64,000 bases of DNA from Quercus robur (GCF_932294415.1 NC_065538.1:81949453-82013452); one strand, 5' to 3'. Counted from the first letter of the stretch, positions 19,158 through 32,319 are shown. Notes: generated from the sequence alone by a model not told the origin. A program made the numbers and translations.

Positions 19158-22100
19158 ATGCCTCAGAGGCACTCGAAGAACAACAACGACCTCGCGTTCT
19201 TCACGTACGACGAGAAGCGAAAGCTAGGGTACGGCACGCAGAGCGAGAGGCTCGGCAAGGACTCGATCAAGCCCTTCGATGCTTGTTCTCTCTGTCTCAA
19301 ACCCTTCATCGACCCCTTGTGTTGCCAAAAGGGCCATGTCTTCTGCAAAGAATGCATCCTCGAATGCCTCCTCTCTCAAAAGAAAGACATCCAAAGGTCC
19401 CCTCTCTCAGTATTCTACCTTCAATTTTAGTACAACATGGAGTTTTTTTTTTTTTTTTTCCTAGTTTTCATGTTAATTTTTTTGCAATTCATAGTTTGTA
19501 TGATTAGTTGAATCGAGCTCGGGTTTTGATTGGTGAATTGCTAAACTTGCTTGCATGAAATGCTAGTTTTCGTCGCGGTTTAATGTTCTGAATTTTGATT
19601 GATTTCTTTGGGCATTAGCTGATGAGTTATATTTGGTGAAAATTGGTGTTTCGGTTATATTAGCTGAATTAAGCTCGTTTTGGTTGTGTACCTATTGTGT
19701 TTGTTTGTGTGTGTGTGTGTTTCTTTTAATAATGAAAAGTGTGGTTTTTGATTGGTGAATTTGATAAACTTGCGTGCCTAAAAGTTCATCAATGAAATTC
19801 CTTTGCGTCAAATGTATGTCATTTGCATTATAGTAGTTGCCCTGCTTGGAAAAATAAAAGTTAATTTTCTTTGCGGTTTAATGTTCTAGGTTTTGATGGA
19901 TTCTTTGGACATTAGCTGATTAGTTGCACTAAACCTTAATTTCCACTGGGTATTGAACCAATGGTCAAAGCAAGTATATATCTTTCCTTGGCAAGCCCAG
20001 TTCTAAACAAACACTTTTCCTGACTCTTCATTTTTTTGACCCTTTTAAATTGTGCCTTGTAGTTTTCAGTATCTTATTCATTAAAATTTTAGTGGCTTGT
20101 ATGAAATTTTCACATAACAATGGTAAAATTATTAGGCAAAAAATGATTAAGAATGGATAACTTATCAGGAAATTCAACGAACTACTCTCAAATTGATGAG
20201 CACACAATGCTGAAGAATGTACTAGGCAAATTTTAATTACTTGTAAGCCCTAATATGTTCTAACTTCTAAGTAGTTCCTTTATTATAGAGATCTGATAAC
20301 AGCATAAATACATATAAATGTTTTGATATTATTAGAAACTTTATCTCATCAATACTTAGAGGCAAATAACATCTTAAATATATATTCTCTTGCACTAGCT
20401 AGTTTGCGATTGCCCCTTTTTTGTGTTGTTAATTGAATGCTGTGACTGAAGAGAAAACCACAAATTGAGGCTAAATATTGGGTACTCTGTAGATTGCTTT
20501 ATTAATCAAATTTTGTTAGATTTACATTTGATGCTTCTTGATTGTGTTTTTGTGTTGTGTTGCTGACAGAATTGAAAGATAAATGAAGCTAAAATCTTTT
20601 ACTTTCTGTATGTGTGTGTGTGTGCACCCATGCACACATATTGGCCACTAAGTTTTATGGATATGAAAATTGTTTTAGGATCGAGGATTGTGTAATTTTG
20701 TAGGTTTCTTTTCTAAGAATGTCATTTTAGGTAAAATTCATCAAGTGTTTAGGCAGTCATTTACTAAAGTGGTTCTTAAATTGAATAAATCTTATGGTTG
20801 ATTGAAGAAGAAATTTAAATTTTGCAACTGGAAACTGATGCGAGACTGTAGATAAAACCAAAAAGTTGAGTCTAGAGTCTAGGAATTATAAGTTTGGGGT
20901 ATTATGACAAATTGACAACGGCAGATGTATTGATAGTTTGGCTCAAAATCCATCCCAAGTGGCTTCTTCATTGTGTAATGTCTTTAGATCCATACCTTTT
21001 GGTTGTGTTCTTTGTATGTTTTCTGTGATGCTAGTAAGGGAAGATCCTCATCTTGTAGTTTTCTTTTGGGTTAATAAATGCTTATTCTCAGCCAAAGAGG
21101 GGGACAGAGACAGAGAAAGCCAAAGAACTCCGACTGTATTTCTGTACCTTTGTAGCATAAATGATTGCTGAGAAGCTTTTAGAATTTTCCTTTAAAATCA
21201 AGAAAAATTTATAATCCAAGGCCATTGAATAATTTGGCTTCTGTTGGATGATTATGGCTTGTGCTGACCACATTTTTTTTTCAATGATCATGAGCTCACT
21301 TCAGTTTATAGGCTTTGTCATCATTGTTAATATGTTTTCCGAACATGAGGCTATACTAGCTTCTCAGTAGAAGTTTAGGTGGTTTGTCTTGAAGGTTGTA
21401 GAAGAACTTTTATAAGTTACATTTTCAACCACTTCATATGTTATGGTTGACTAACTATTCTTTTTTTTTTTTGGGTGGAGGGAGTGCGGTCGGGGGGATG
21501 GGGTGCTGTATATTCTGTATGTCTTGGGCTGATCTTGGTCTCTTATTGGGAACTGTGTAAATAATATGCTTTATTATTGTAGAAAAGATAAGAATAAATA
21601 GGTTTTATTGTAGTTCATAGCACTGAAAGGAAACTTTGGGGGTGGCTATTTTGCATTTTGCCTATACATTGTGTCTTGAGCATCTTCATCTACTTTTCTT
21701 TCTGATGTTTAATGGTGTCCTGAAGCATGGTTTATTGACTGGCAGGAGGCTAGCTGCTCATGCTGTTCAGCAGAAGCAAGAGAAGGAAGAGGAAGAAGAG
21801 AAGTTAATGTTGCAGAAGGCCAGAGAACTTGATGCATTTGATCAGCAAAACCATGGTGCAGTACCACAATACAATGATAGAAACCAGAGCCATGACAAGA
21901 ATGGCTTCCATGGGGCAAATAGTGTGAAGGTTACTTCATATGAAGAAGAAGCACTTCGGACAATGAAGGCTTTTTGGCTGCCTTCTGCTACACCAGAAGC
22001 TCCTGTTAAAGTAGAGGCTCCCTCCGCCAGTACTGTCTGTCCAGAAGGCAATGAGAAACTCAAGATGAAGACTCTCTTCCCTATCTACCTTACAGAAGAC

Positions 22101-22421
22101 ACTAGTGAGCAGAAGAAATCCAAGGCTCTTGATAAGACCTATATCTGCCCTAGCTGCAAGGTTACTTTGACCAACACATTGTCGCTTGTGGTCCTTAGTT
22201 CTTGTGGGCATGTCTTTTGCAAGAAGTGTGCTGATAAGTTTATGGTGGTTGATAAAGTTTGTTTGGTCTGCAACAAAGGATGTAAAGAGAGGAATTTGGT
22301 GAAATTGGAGAAAGGAGGGACAGGCTTTGCTGGCCATGGAGATCATCTTCAAGCTACATCCTTTAAGCATTTGGGGAGTGGTTCAGGTTTGGGCCTGACC
22401 CGGCCTGCGGTGAAAACTTGA
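19158..22421 (+). CDS. CSU1: E3 ubiquitin ligase CSU1 / NOSIP-type RING protein (2 exons)
   Basis: Exons 19158-19396 and 21746-22421 join in phase (AG|G) to give 304 residues; Arabidopsis CSU1 is of similar length. The 2.35-kb intron has GT and AG borders. It starts MPQRHSKNNNDLAFFTYDEK, the hallmark start of this family. The N-terminal NOSIP zinc-binding half has C43, C46, H60, C63 and C66. A glutamate-rich coiled region (about 90-110) follows. The C-terminal RING has C214, C217, C233, H235, C238, C241, C252 and C255. The end GSGSGLGLTRPAVKT is also conserved. Arabidopsis CSU1 ubiquitinates and limits COP1 in dark-grown seedlings; nuclear action here is inferred from homology. The start is the first ATG after a TTC-rich leader. 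A LINE sits just upstream. Confidence 0.9.
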
Positions 22422-23209
22422 GCTCTTGGTTTTAGCTTGGTAAACTGTACCCAACTATCCCTCACCCAAAAGAGCAAAAGGTGCAGCAAGTTTTTTCTGT
22501 TGATTTGTTCCATATTTGACAACATTATCGTTGGCTCTTGATCTGTTTGTCATCTGTATGTTTATTGTAAGATATGAATATTAATGCATCATCTCTCGTC
22601 TCCCCACTCTTGCTCATATCTTATATCGGTCCCTCATCATTTGTAAACCTTAACAATATGAAATCGGTAAACCCTTAACAATATGAAATCAGTTTGTGCC
22701 AAGAGTTTTGTATATCAACTAGCATCTCAAGGTGTTTCTAACGGAGGTTTCTAGGGTTCAAAATCTCTCCTACGGTAACTGTCAAATTATCAAAAAATTT
22801 ATGAAATCAGTTTGTTTGACTTCACACAAGAATTCTTTGATGCTTGGATATGGTAGCTGAGTCGATCTTTGAATCTATCTTAATGCTTCTTCTGGGTATG
22901 CCCTACGTGACTACTTAGGGTGTAGTTTTGATGAAAAAATGTAGAAAGCATGGAATAATTTGGAATGGAGATATATCAATTTGTGATATGATTGTGTTAT
23001 AATTGTGAGGTGCAGTTGGACACGTGGAAGGCCAAGGTACTGTCGATGATGTACTGCCTCCTGCACATATATTTGTGGGTGTGTGTGATAGTACTCACAG
23101 TGGGTGTGATATTGGGTCCATGGATTTATTGAATTGATTTCTTCCTGTGTGTGTAACTATTGCATCAAGAGGTGCTTTTTTTGTGTCTCTTAATTGTGGC
23201 TGTTGACCA
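22422..23209. other. CSU1 3' UTR and downstream spacer
   Basis: 3' UTR to about 22600. A 29-bp unit containing TTAACAATATGAAATC is present twice in tandem near 22640-22692. No other gene is seen. Confidence 0.5.
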
Positions 23210-24218
23210 ATAAGTTTGTGTTGTGTTCATATGATTCATCAATTCTGTGCTCTGTCAACGAATTACATTGGGTTGGTTCACGTGTTATGCATGACCATTG
23301 TTGACAAAACATACCCTAATGACCACTTTGCAAGGGTTTCCACTTTCCCGGTTGCTGTGCTATTCTTTGGGGTTGGTATTTTGCCTCCCATCCACTGCCA
23401 TTTTTAGGGATGCATTTATTATATGGGTTGAGGAATTTGAACTTGGGCTCTACTTCATGTTCCTACGATTATTTTGCCTCCTTACCAAGTCATAAGGTGC
23501 TTGACACTTTTTTCGAATCATAACAATGAGTCTTGGGTAAATTTTTTGGTTGATCCATTATTTGTGTAGCACATAAGAATTTTTTTTGTTTTGGGAAAAC
23601 TGATTTTTTTAAGGTTATGTGAAGGTTTTTTTTTTTTAATATATATATATATAATATAATATAATATAATAGTTTCAATGGGAATGTGAGATTTGAATTC
23701 TCGTCTTAAAAAAAATAAAAAATAAAAAATTCAAACACAACATATGAAAACATTAGATGTCAATTATTTTACAAGGCTATTGATAGATTATACACAATTA
23801 AATCTTCTAGATATGCCATTTATTTAATTTTAGATGCATTTCGTTATTCCAATAGGATTACAAAACTTCATTTTTTGGAAGTACGAATCCGGCTTTAGAC
23901 CTTTATAAAATTTGGTAAGCTAGGTTCTAGATCATGGCATAAAAAAAAATTATGATAGAATAAAACATATCGAGCGATGTTATGTTACTTATAAATTTAC
24001 TATTTAAATTTTATTATACTAACCTTAATAATCTGACATATTAAAATTTTTTAATGCAAAATAAAAAAATACTTAAAACAAAACTATTTTAATATGTATA
24101 TGATATAACCTGAAGAAATTCTTTAGTGGTTATTTTTCTATACTTTCAAAACTAATCTTTTTATTTAATTGAAATTGATTTAACGATAAAACAACAAAGG
24201 ACATACAGGTAAATTAAA

Positions 24219-24254
<36 letters not shown>

Positions 24255-24545
24255 CAAACTATTATACGTATTTAATATGTGTATATATATTAAAAAAAGA
24301 AAAGATAAAGAACGCATAGCACATGTAAATAATACGAATCACAATCTTTATTATTCTTTGCTTATTAATCCAACCTTACAACATTTTTCATGATATTAAT
24401 CTAAGCACAGAGTCAGCCTCACATGCCATGCTACGTACTCATAACTTAAAAAACAAACGTCGTACTCATACATACATTTTGGTAAATTACATTAACAACG
24501 TATTCATAATTTAAAAATCATAAAATTTTTAAAATTTATATATAA
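23210..24545. repeat. Segment S1 of a three-copy duplicated block
   Basis: Parts 23213-23375 match 30289-30475; parts 23980-24390 match 26420-26895 and 32330-32484 plus 34186-34230; 24455-24500 matches 34205-34260. The copies are clearly diverged and AT-rich. No protein is encoded. Confidence 0.6.
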
Positions 24546-24706
24546 TAATTTTTTTTTCCCAGTCAGGATGTTCCTGTGACATCTTGCCGTAGAAAGCCCA
24601 CTCAACTTGATCATAAACCTTTACTAATGTCAAGCTTGATGGCCATCTATCCCATCTTGCTCTTCCGTTTATTCCATATCTTGTGTAACAACTCAAAAAC
24701 TACAGA

Positions 24707-25034
24707 AGTATTGTCGGTAATCAAACTGTTAGGAACAAAAACACTCTGGGATCTGATATTACTTTGGGTAGTATAGTCTTTTTCTTTTTTTTGATAAATA
24801 AGAAAGATGCATATTCAAAAAATTGCTTTATGCAAAAACACACAAAGCATATCCGAGATTACAAAGAAGAAGTATTGTCGGTAATCAATCTGTTAGGAAC
24901 AAAAACACTCTGGGATCTGATATTACTTTGGGTAGTATAGTCTTTTTCTTTTTTTTTTGATAAATAAGAAAGATGCATATTCAAAAAATTGCTTTATGCA
25001 AAAACACACAAAGCATATCCGAGATTACAAAGAA
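24707..25034. repeat. 164-bp tandem duplication over a LINE 3' end
   Basis: The block beginning AGTATTGTCGGTAATCAA at 24707 recurs at 24871 and spans the junction between flanking DNA, poly(T) and LINE 3' end. The duplication therefore happened after the LINE inserted. Confidence 0.8.
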
Positions 25035-25745
25035 GAAGAAAAAAGAAGAACATAAAAGAAAACTAATTACAAAGAAAGAGAGAGCTAAGGAACAAGGGAA
25101 GAGAGTCATTAGATGTGAGCCCCCAAGCCTTGGCTGAATCATAAAGGGAACCAGTAAAACAAGCAAGCAAATGGTCATCGGATCTATCTATATCCTTGAA
25201 AGTGTGCTAATTGTGTTCCCTCCAAATGCACCACATCAAACACAACGGAACTAAATTCCAAATGCTAGAAGAATGATTCCCCAACCAATTCCACCAATCA
25301 AACAGGAATTTGCTATATATGGATCTTGAGAACACCCATGAAATCCCAAAAGTTCTAAGGACAAAGCTCCATAACCAATGAGCCATTCCACAATGTAGCA
25401 ACAAATGATCTACTGTTTCCCCACAACAACAACACATAATGCACCAGTCAACAAAATTGAAACCCTTACTCTATAGGTTATCACCCATGAGAATCGTATC
25501 CTAGGCGGCTATCCAAACAAAGAAAGAGACACGACAGGGTGCCTTAACCTTCCAAATACCTTTATAAGGAAAAACCACGAAGGAAGAACCATGCAACTTA
25601 TGATGAAAGGAACGGATATTAAAATCCCTATCCTTCATCAACTTCCATCTCATGCAATGACTATCATCCACCACTTCCGCCTTTCAATCATTAGGACCCC
25701 GAATGAAACGAACATCCCAATCTCTCCTACCACCTATTCCTTGCC
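24783..25745 (-). pseudogene. 5'-truncated LINE fragment (zf-RVT domain and 3' end)
   Basis: On the minus strand, after a few stops, the zinc-binding RT domain can be read: GIWKVKAPCRVSFFVWIAA, then CIMCCCCGETVDHLLLHC at about 25430-25390, then CLMWCIWREHN. The end is a short tail reading LTSNDSLPLFLSSLSL, then a 3' UTR ending TTTATC and a poly(A) tail (poly(T) on the plus strand near 24785 and, after duplication, near 24950). There is no RNase H, so it belongs to a different LINE lineage than the copy at 12670. It is not functional. Confidence 0.8.
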
Positions 25746-25951
25746 ATATAATTATAAACACCAAATTATCCAAGTCATGTTATATTATGTAATAAAATAA
25801 CATTATATTATTATATACTATTTTTATAATACAATGGAATAACATCTATGAAATCAAAGAAAAAAAAAAGATAACTTAAAAACACAATTTAGTCACATCA
25901 GTCCAAATAAAGTTCTAAATAATATGAACTTTCTTCAACCTAAAGTGGAGA

Positions 25952-25994
<43 letters not shown>

Positions 25995-26367
25995 TCCAAA
26001 AAATGAAAAAAAATTTTGAGAATGAGAAATAGAAAGAGAGAGAAATAACCTTTTGTGAGTGGGAAAACTATGTAGAGAGAGAGAGAGAGTTGTAAATTTA
26101 TAGTAAGAAGAGGGGAATAAGAAAAAGCCAAAAATAAATGAAGATAAAGAGTTAGAGGAAAAGTGATATTAAGGTAGATAGTAGAGGGGAAATGAGAAGG
26201 AAAAAAGGAGGGAAAAAGTTGAAAAAAGTATAACAATAAGTTGAGAAATTAAGAAGGAAAAAGAGAGTTAGAAATATGAGAGAGAATGTTGGAAATGGGT
26301 GGATGATATGGCTGTTGATGTAACTTAACAGAAGCGTATCAACAATAAATAATATGCTTCAATTTTT

Positions 26368-26419
<52 letters not shown>
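25746..26419. other. AT-rich spacer with poly(A) and GA tracts
   Basis: Poly(A) at 25957-25991, GA-rich stretch to about 26290, TA repeat at 26371-26417. No supportable gene. Confidence 0.5.
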
Positions 26420-26422
<3 letters not shown>

Positions 26423-26690
26423 ATAGATTTAATATTTACATTTTATTATACAAACTTATAATTATTTGATTAAATTTTTTAAAGCAAAATAATAATAATA
26501 AATACTTCAAAAAAAAATATTTAATATATATATAATTTGAATAGAATTTTAGTATTCACTTTTCTAAAATTTCAAAACTAATCTTTTATTTAATTGAAAT
26601 GATTTAACAAAAACACAATTAAGACTATACAGGTAAATTATAAAAACTAAACTTAAAATATATCAAATTATTACAAGTATTTAAGAATGT

Positions 26691-26728
<38 letters not shown>

Positions 26729-27195
26729 AAACGCATAGCACATGTGAAGAGGTCTGTTTAAATTTTTTTTTTTTAAAATTAGCTGTTAATAACTAATGTA
26801 ATACAAATCACAATATCGTTATTATTCTTTTTCTAATTAAAAATTGTTATTAATACAACCTTATAGCATTTTTCATGATATTAAAATAATCGATATTACT
26901 TTTTTTATTTTTCAACAACCACTTACGATATCAACAGTCTATAAAAAAAATTGTAAAATAAACCCAACACAAACACTACAGTTGAGACTAGTCGAGTGGA
27001 CGATCCACCCATGTCACATATACACCATTGATTAAACACTACTAATTTATTATTAGCACTAAAATTCTTGGTTTGGACTGTTAAACAATACAGCTCAAGG
27101 CATAGTGGCCCGTGACGGCACGATATTCTTTTTCTTTCCCGACCTACCTTCCTTCCATTTGATTTTGATTCATCCATGCATTATCGTCCACTTGT
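26420..27195. repeat. Segment S2 of the three-copy duplicated block
   Basis: 26420-26895 matches S1 (23980-24390); 26977-27195 matches 34487-34727 (shared GTGGCCCGTGACGGCA and GATATTCTTTTTCTTTCCC). It keeps the uninterrupted site AAATTATTACAAGTATTTAA at 26666-26685, where S3 carries two MITEs. Confidence 0.65.
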
Positions 27196-27471
27196 TGATT
27201 TCATGTATTTCCTAAAATATTGTTCGTGTTTTTGCCAAAACTTTTTTGCTTAAAATTCCAATGTTATTTGAAATAAAATTCAATTCTCTACAATTGTTTG
27301 AAGAAATACAGAAGACCAAATTTTGACATTTACTAGGCCAAAATTGTGTTTTATTATGCTGCTAAAAATTTCAACTTTTTTTTTTTGAGAATTTTGAGGG
27401 ATTCTAAGCTATAGTGCACAGCTATCTTTAGCTGTACACTGTAGCTGAGAAGCCAAATTTTTTGACTATAA
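27196..27471. other. AT-rich spacer
   Basis: Contains a short hairpin-rich patch (GTGCACAGCTATC...GCTGTACACTGTAGCT, about 27410-27450), probably an old MITE into which the Harbinger element went. No gene. Confidence 0.4.
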
Positions 27472-27875
27472 GAGCCCGTTTGGTTCCACTTTTTGAGCCC
27501 AAAAAGGGCGTTTTCAAAAAAGCTCAACCAACTTTTGCGTTTGGTAAGCTCAAAAACGTAGCTTTTTTATAAAAGTTGCGTTTTGAACTTTTATAAAAAA
27601 CTGAGAGCAAAACGCGGAAGGAATATGAACCCTCAGGGGTCCATAAATCAAAACGCGAATAGCGCGTTTTGTATATTTCCGTTGCAATAACCAAAAAGAC
27701 CGAAATACCCAACTATTTCTCTCGCGCCCCTCATCTCTCATCTCTGCTCTCCCTTCGCATTTGATGCCTCCATCTCTTCTCTCTGCCTTACTTTGCCCTC
27801 TTCGTAAGTCTCTCTACTCTCTGTCTTTTTTCTTTGTCTTCCTTTTCTTCTTCCGCTTCGTCTTCCTCTTCTTCC

Positions 27876-27906
<31 letters not shown>

Positions 27907-29414
27907 GGTTCTTCCTCTCCGTAAGTCTTTCTGTAGTTTTGGATTGTGGTTTGTTTTATGGGTAATGATTTTTCTGTGTGTTCTTTGGGTTGATTTCTCA
28001 TGGGTATTGGTTGTTTTGATTTGGACCGAACCTGGGTTGATTCTCATGGGTCTAATTTGGGTTGTTTTGGTTTTGATTTCTCTGTTCTTTGGTTGATTTC
28101 TCATGGATTTGGGTTTGATTTCTCTGTTCTTTGGTTGATTTCTCACTTTTGGTGTGTGGGTTTTGATTTCTCAGGTACCTAAAACACTGATCTGCTACCA
28201 AAAACCAAGTACCAACACTGATCTGAATTTTTTTTTTTTACCGAGTGTGGGAAAAAAAATTTCAGATCTTGCTATGAATGGGTATTGTTCCTTTACTAGT
28301 TTTGTTATTTGTTTTTGCTGATTGGAATATATAATGAAGTGTTTAGTTAGTAAAAATATATAATGAAGTGTTTAACACTGATTTGAATTTTTTTTTTTTT
28401 TTTTTTTTTTTTACCGAGTGTGCTATTTTAATATATAATGAAGTGTTTAATGAGTATAGTTTGTGAATCTGAAATAGTCGAGATTAATCTTAGCTAGCTA
28501 CTAGCATGTGTAATTTGACTTCTTGTTATACACTAATGAGCTTAATAAGTACCATCTTCAATCTTCAGTGTATGTCTGCTAGGCTTGCATACTACAATAC
28601 AGGTACATGGTGCATGAAACACAACGTTTACTTTATGGTTATGGACATGGTTTTCAGAACATTCTAGGCTTGTTAGGATAATGAAAGAGAGACCTTTATA
28701 GACTTGTCTTTTCTAGATTTCCACCTAAATGATGGCGACATTGTCTTCTTAGAATTGAACAATTACCTTGTCTTATGGAACATGTGGACAAGCCATCAAA
28801 CTACAAAAATGGACATCGTCTTCTGTATTTCTGCTTTTGCCTATTTTTGCTTACACAACTTTTAGTTTATCTTGTATCTTTGATAACTCTTTCTTTGCAT
28901 TCACAGTTTTATTCCGCTGATTGAAACAGATGGATATATAAAATTGATTGAAACAGATGAATCTTGTCTAGGTCTTGGTATTTAGAATTGATTGAGCCCA
29001 AAACCTAATGTGATGATTGTCCCATGGACCAACTGTAACTATCTGCATTTCTGAGTTTTACTGATCAAAGTGGATGTTTTGAATTTTTGGCACCCTATGC
29101 TTTCACTTATGAAGTTACACTTTCCTTTGCCTTTTACCCTGTGGTAATTAAGCATTTGTTAGTTGTAGCTTGTGAATGGCCCTCTATGCTGAAGTTTACT
29201 ACCAATACTCATTTAGTGCTTATGATGCACTTATTTGTTTGATTTTTCTCTCCATGATTGGAACTTTGTCAAGTGTTTTACTGTATTTATTAAACAGATT
29301 GGAACTTCGATTATGATATTGACTTAGTTGGGTGGTAGTTTTTATTCTTTGGATGATGATATTGTAGACATTTGTAATGTATTGGTTTGGGCATAACAAT
29401 CATTACTATTATAT

Positions 29415-29603
29415 TTGTCTATTTGTCTAAATGATAGGGATGATAGGGGCTTCATAAACGCCAATCGAGATTCAATTTCTAGAAGAGAAAATAATAGTGA
29501 AGCAGATAGCAGTTATGAACAGAATTCAGGATCTTTAACAGACCCTGCGATGGTGGTTCTTCGTGATTCCATTGCTAATTCCATTTGGGGGGATAATAAT
29601 TAG
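29415..29603 (+). pseudogene. Possible C-terminal tail of a Harbinger DDE nuclease
   Basis: The end ALT-type pattern (SLTDPAMVVLRDSIANSIWGDNN, read in two parts: SLTDPAMVVLRDSIA and NSIWGDNN) resembles the RDxIAxxMW tail I know from plant PIF/Harbinger transposases. It lies 0.56 kb inside the right end of a TAA-flanked element. Only this last piece is left; identification rests on a short motif and context. Confidence 0.4.
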
Positions 29604-29899
29604 TAGTTGTCTTTTTTTTTATAATATCCTGTAGTACAATTTAAACTTGGGTTATTTGGTATGTATTTTATCATCTTTTTTACATTTTTGTGTTGTACAA
29701 TTTAAACTTAGATTATTGATATGTATTTTATATGTTTTTACATTTTTATGTAGTACAATTTAAACTTAGATTATTGGTTTATATTTTATCATCTTTTTAC
29801 ATTTTTATTTTGTGCTTCATGTTGATGGAAATTATTTAGATTTAATTAATATTATTATTATTATTGTTTAGTAAGTATATGAAATAGATGATTTAATAA

Positions 29900-29952
29900 G
29901 TATGAAATAAACTCACATCCACAAAAAAAAAAAAAAAAAAGTTTGAAATAAA
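29900..29952 (+). repeat. Micro-insertion: short A-tailed DNA between direct repeats
   Basis: GTATGAAATAAA (29900-29911) and GTTTGAAATAAA (29941-29952) flank CTCACATCCAC plus a run of A. One mismatch. Looks like an ultra-short retroposed tail with its target duplication. Confidence 0.45.
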
Positions 29953-30524
29953 TTCCCTTATATATACATTGTCCTTTTTGGTCATTTACCCCTCAAAAAG
30001 CCACTTTTATCAGTTTTTGCCAAACACTCAGCTTTTTCATTATGCACTTTTTAACAGCTTTTACCAAACACTCAGTTTTTTGAAACTCCACTTTTTCATT
30101 ATGCACTTTTACAAAACTCCACTTTTTCATTATGCACTTTTTCAAAAAGCTGAACCAAACTCACCCTAACTCCATTGCTGCAGCTCCAGATAACTTTTTA
30201 GTAGTGCTAAAAATAGCTTTTTAGTTTTTTACCACTACTGCAAATGCTCCCCAATGCTAATACTTGGGTGACTTTTAATTGTGTTATGCTGATATGATTT
30301 CATCAATTTTGCGCTCTGTCAACAAATATGTAGTGTTGATTCACGGGTTATGTATGGCCATTGTTGACTAACAATGATAATTTGTCAAGATTTTCGTTTT
30401 TATTTTAGTGAGAGGAAGATAAAGTTGAATTAAAATAATTAATGACTTCACTTTGCAGGGGTTTCACGGTTGCAAGTGAGAGGAAGATATGTTTTAATTA
30501 AAATGATTAAAACATATCAGGTGA

Positions 30525-32075
30525 GAGCATTCTCATCAAAGATTGTAAAAATTTTAGCATTTAGACCTTATTTGGATTTTTTTTACATCACTCATCACTC
30601 ATCACTCATCACTCTTCACTCAATTTCCATCACTCATCACTCATTACTCATCACTTATCATGCATCACATAAAATATCCTATCACTCTACACAAAGTGTG
30701 TTTGGCACCATCACTCAAAATTTTCAACTATTTGTGGGCTTCATACCTATAACTTGGTGCAGCTTTTACTTTTTTTTTTTTTTTCCTTCAACCCCCAGTA
30801 CCCAAACTAACCGAACCTAGTGAAAGAAGAAAAAAAAAAAAAAAATACCCAACCAACGAAGAGCAGTGAAAGAAGAAGAAAAAAAAAAAAAAAAAAAAGA
30901 AAGAACTGAGCGAAGACCAAAAATATTATGTGATGAAGAACAAAAAAAAGAAAAGAAAAGAAGGAAGAACGAATTGACAAGAGCGAAAAGGAAGAAAAAA
31001 AAGAAAAGAAGAAAGAACAACTAAAGAACAGTGGAGAAGAAAGGAAAAAAAAAAAGGGTCAAAAGTTGCGGCTGACCCTGACTAGTGGGTCCCTCCATGT
31101 GTGTTTAATTACCAAAATGCCATTGGAAAAGAGAGTTATGGAAACTGAAAACACCTAAAATGTGTTTTCAGTTTCCATAACTCATCACTAAAAAATCAGA
31201 TAATTGAGTGATGGAAACAAAAACTGGAAACAGAGTTATGAAAATCCAAACGGACTTTTTAGCCATGGGTCCCACCATTTTTGAGTTATGAGTTATGGAA
31301 ACAGAGTTATGAGTTATGGAAACTGAAAATCCAAATAGCCCCTTAGCATCTCAAAAAGCCACTTTATCAATTTTAACAACTCATTTTACCATATACCAAC
31401 ATCAAAGGTTCTATATTTTTTACCACTTCATTTAAATATTCTTTTTTTATTATTATTTCTTTCTCTCTTTTCCTCTCTGTCACTCTCAACCCAACAAACT
31501 CACACAGACCATCTCAACCTAGCAAACCCATATCCACCACCGAAAAAAAAAAAAAAAAAAAAAGCCCCCCAAACCCATATGTCTATCCAACAAACTCACA
31601 CTCTTCCATCTCAACCCAGCAAATCACACCCACACCCACTGCCACCAACCACCACCAACCATTGACGGCCACACCCACAACACCACCATCACCATCAACC
31701 ACAACCACTACCACCAACACCAAAATCACAAGCCCAAAACCACTATAGCATCCACCAATCAGAAAAACAAAAACAAAAACACCAAACAAAAACATCAGAT
31801 ATATGCACGACAACACTGAACGACAATCAAACAAAAACAACAACACAAAGGAAAACCAACATTGAACCCAAACCCACAACAACGATCAACAAATGGCAAA
31901 ACACCCAACGACAGTTAACACACAGAGGAAAAATCTTTGAATAGAGTCAATCCGAGAGTAGGATCTACATGCTGATCTCCACACCGGTGCTAATTTGGAG
32001 CAAAAAGAAGAAGAAGAAGAAGAAGCTTGATGTGAGAAAGAGGAAGATAGAGAGGCAGAGAAAAAGAGAGAAAAG

Positions 32076-32117
<42 letters not shown>

Positions 32118-32319
32118 TAGAGAGAATGAGAGATCAGAGGAAAAAGATAATATTAAAAAATTATACCATCTTGCTATAGTGTGCTCTCATTTTTGAGAGT
32201 GCACTGTAGCAAGATGTCAAAATTAATAGCATTTAGCATTCTTAATGGAGTGTGCTTTTTACAAATTTGATGTTAAAAAACAGCATTTATAACATTTAGC
32301 ATTCTTGATGAGAATGCTC
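30525..32319. mobile_element. TGA-flanked MITE-like element, host of a nested insertion
   Basis: The left end GAGCATTCTCATCAAAGATT matches the reverse complement of the right end (GAGCATTCTCATCAAGAAT). TGA is present on both sides (30522-30524, 32320-32322). The interior holds a nested element (30561-31342), poly(A) and CACCA-rich DNA and a GA tract (32077-32114). Confidence 0.65.
30561..31342. mobile_element. Nested hAT-like MITE
   Basis: TTAGCAT lies on both sides (30554-30560, 31343-31349), close to the 8-bp duplications of hAT elements. Both ends share ATTTGGATTTT in inverted orientation. Subterminal regions are rich in TCATCACTC / GAGTTATG motifs. Left end poorly preserved. Confidence 0.5.

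Larger units (their letters stand above)
27472..30166. mobile_element. Decayed PIF/Harbinger element, 2.7 kb
   Basis: The left end GAGCCCGTTTGGTTCCAC and the reverse complement of the right end (GGGTGAGTTTGGTTCAGC) share GTTTGGTTC. TAA flanks both sides (27469-27471, 30167-30169), as expected for PIF/Harbinger. The interior is mostly intron-like DNA with T runs and short repeats, and near the 3' end a short coding remnant (29415-29603). Catalytic transposase motifs are not found, so it cannot be autonomous. Confidence 0.65.

Noticed and set aside
27738..28146. K/R-rich minus-strand proteins
   Set aside because: Translations of a TTC/TTTC-rich microsatellite in the Harbinger element.
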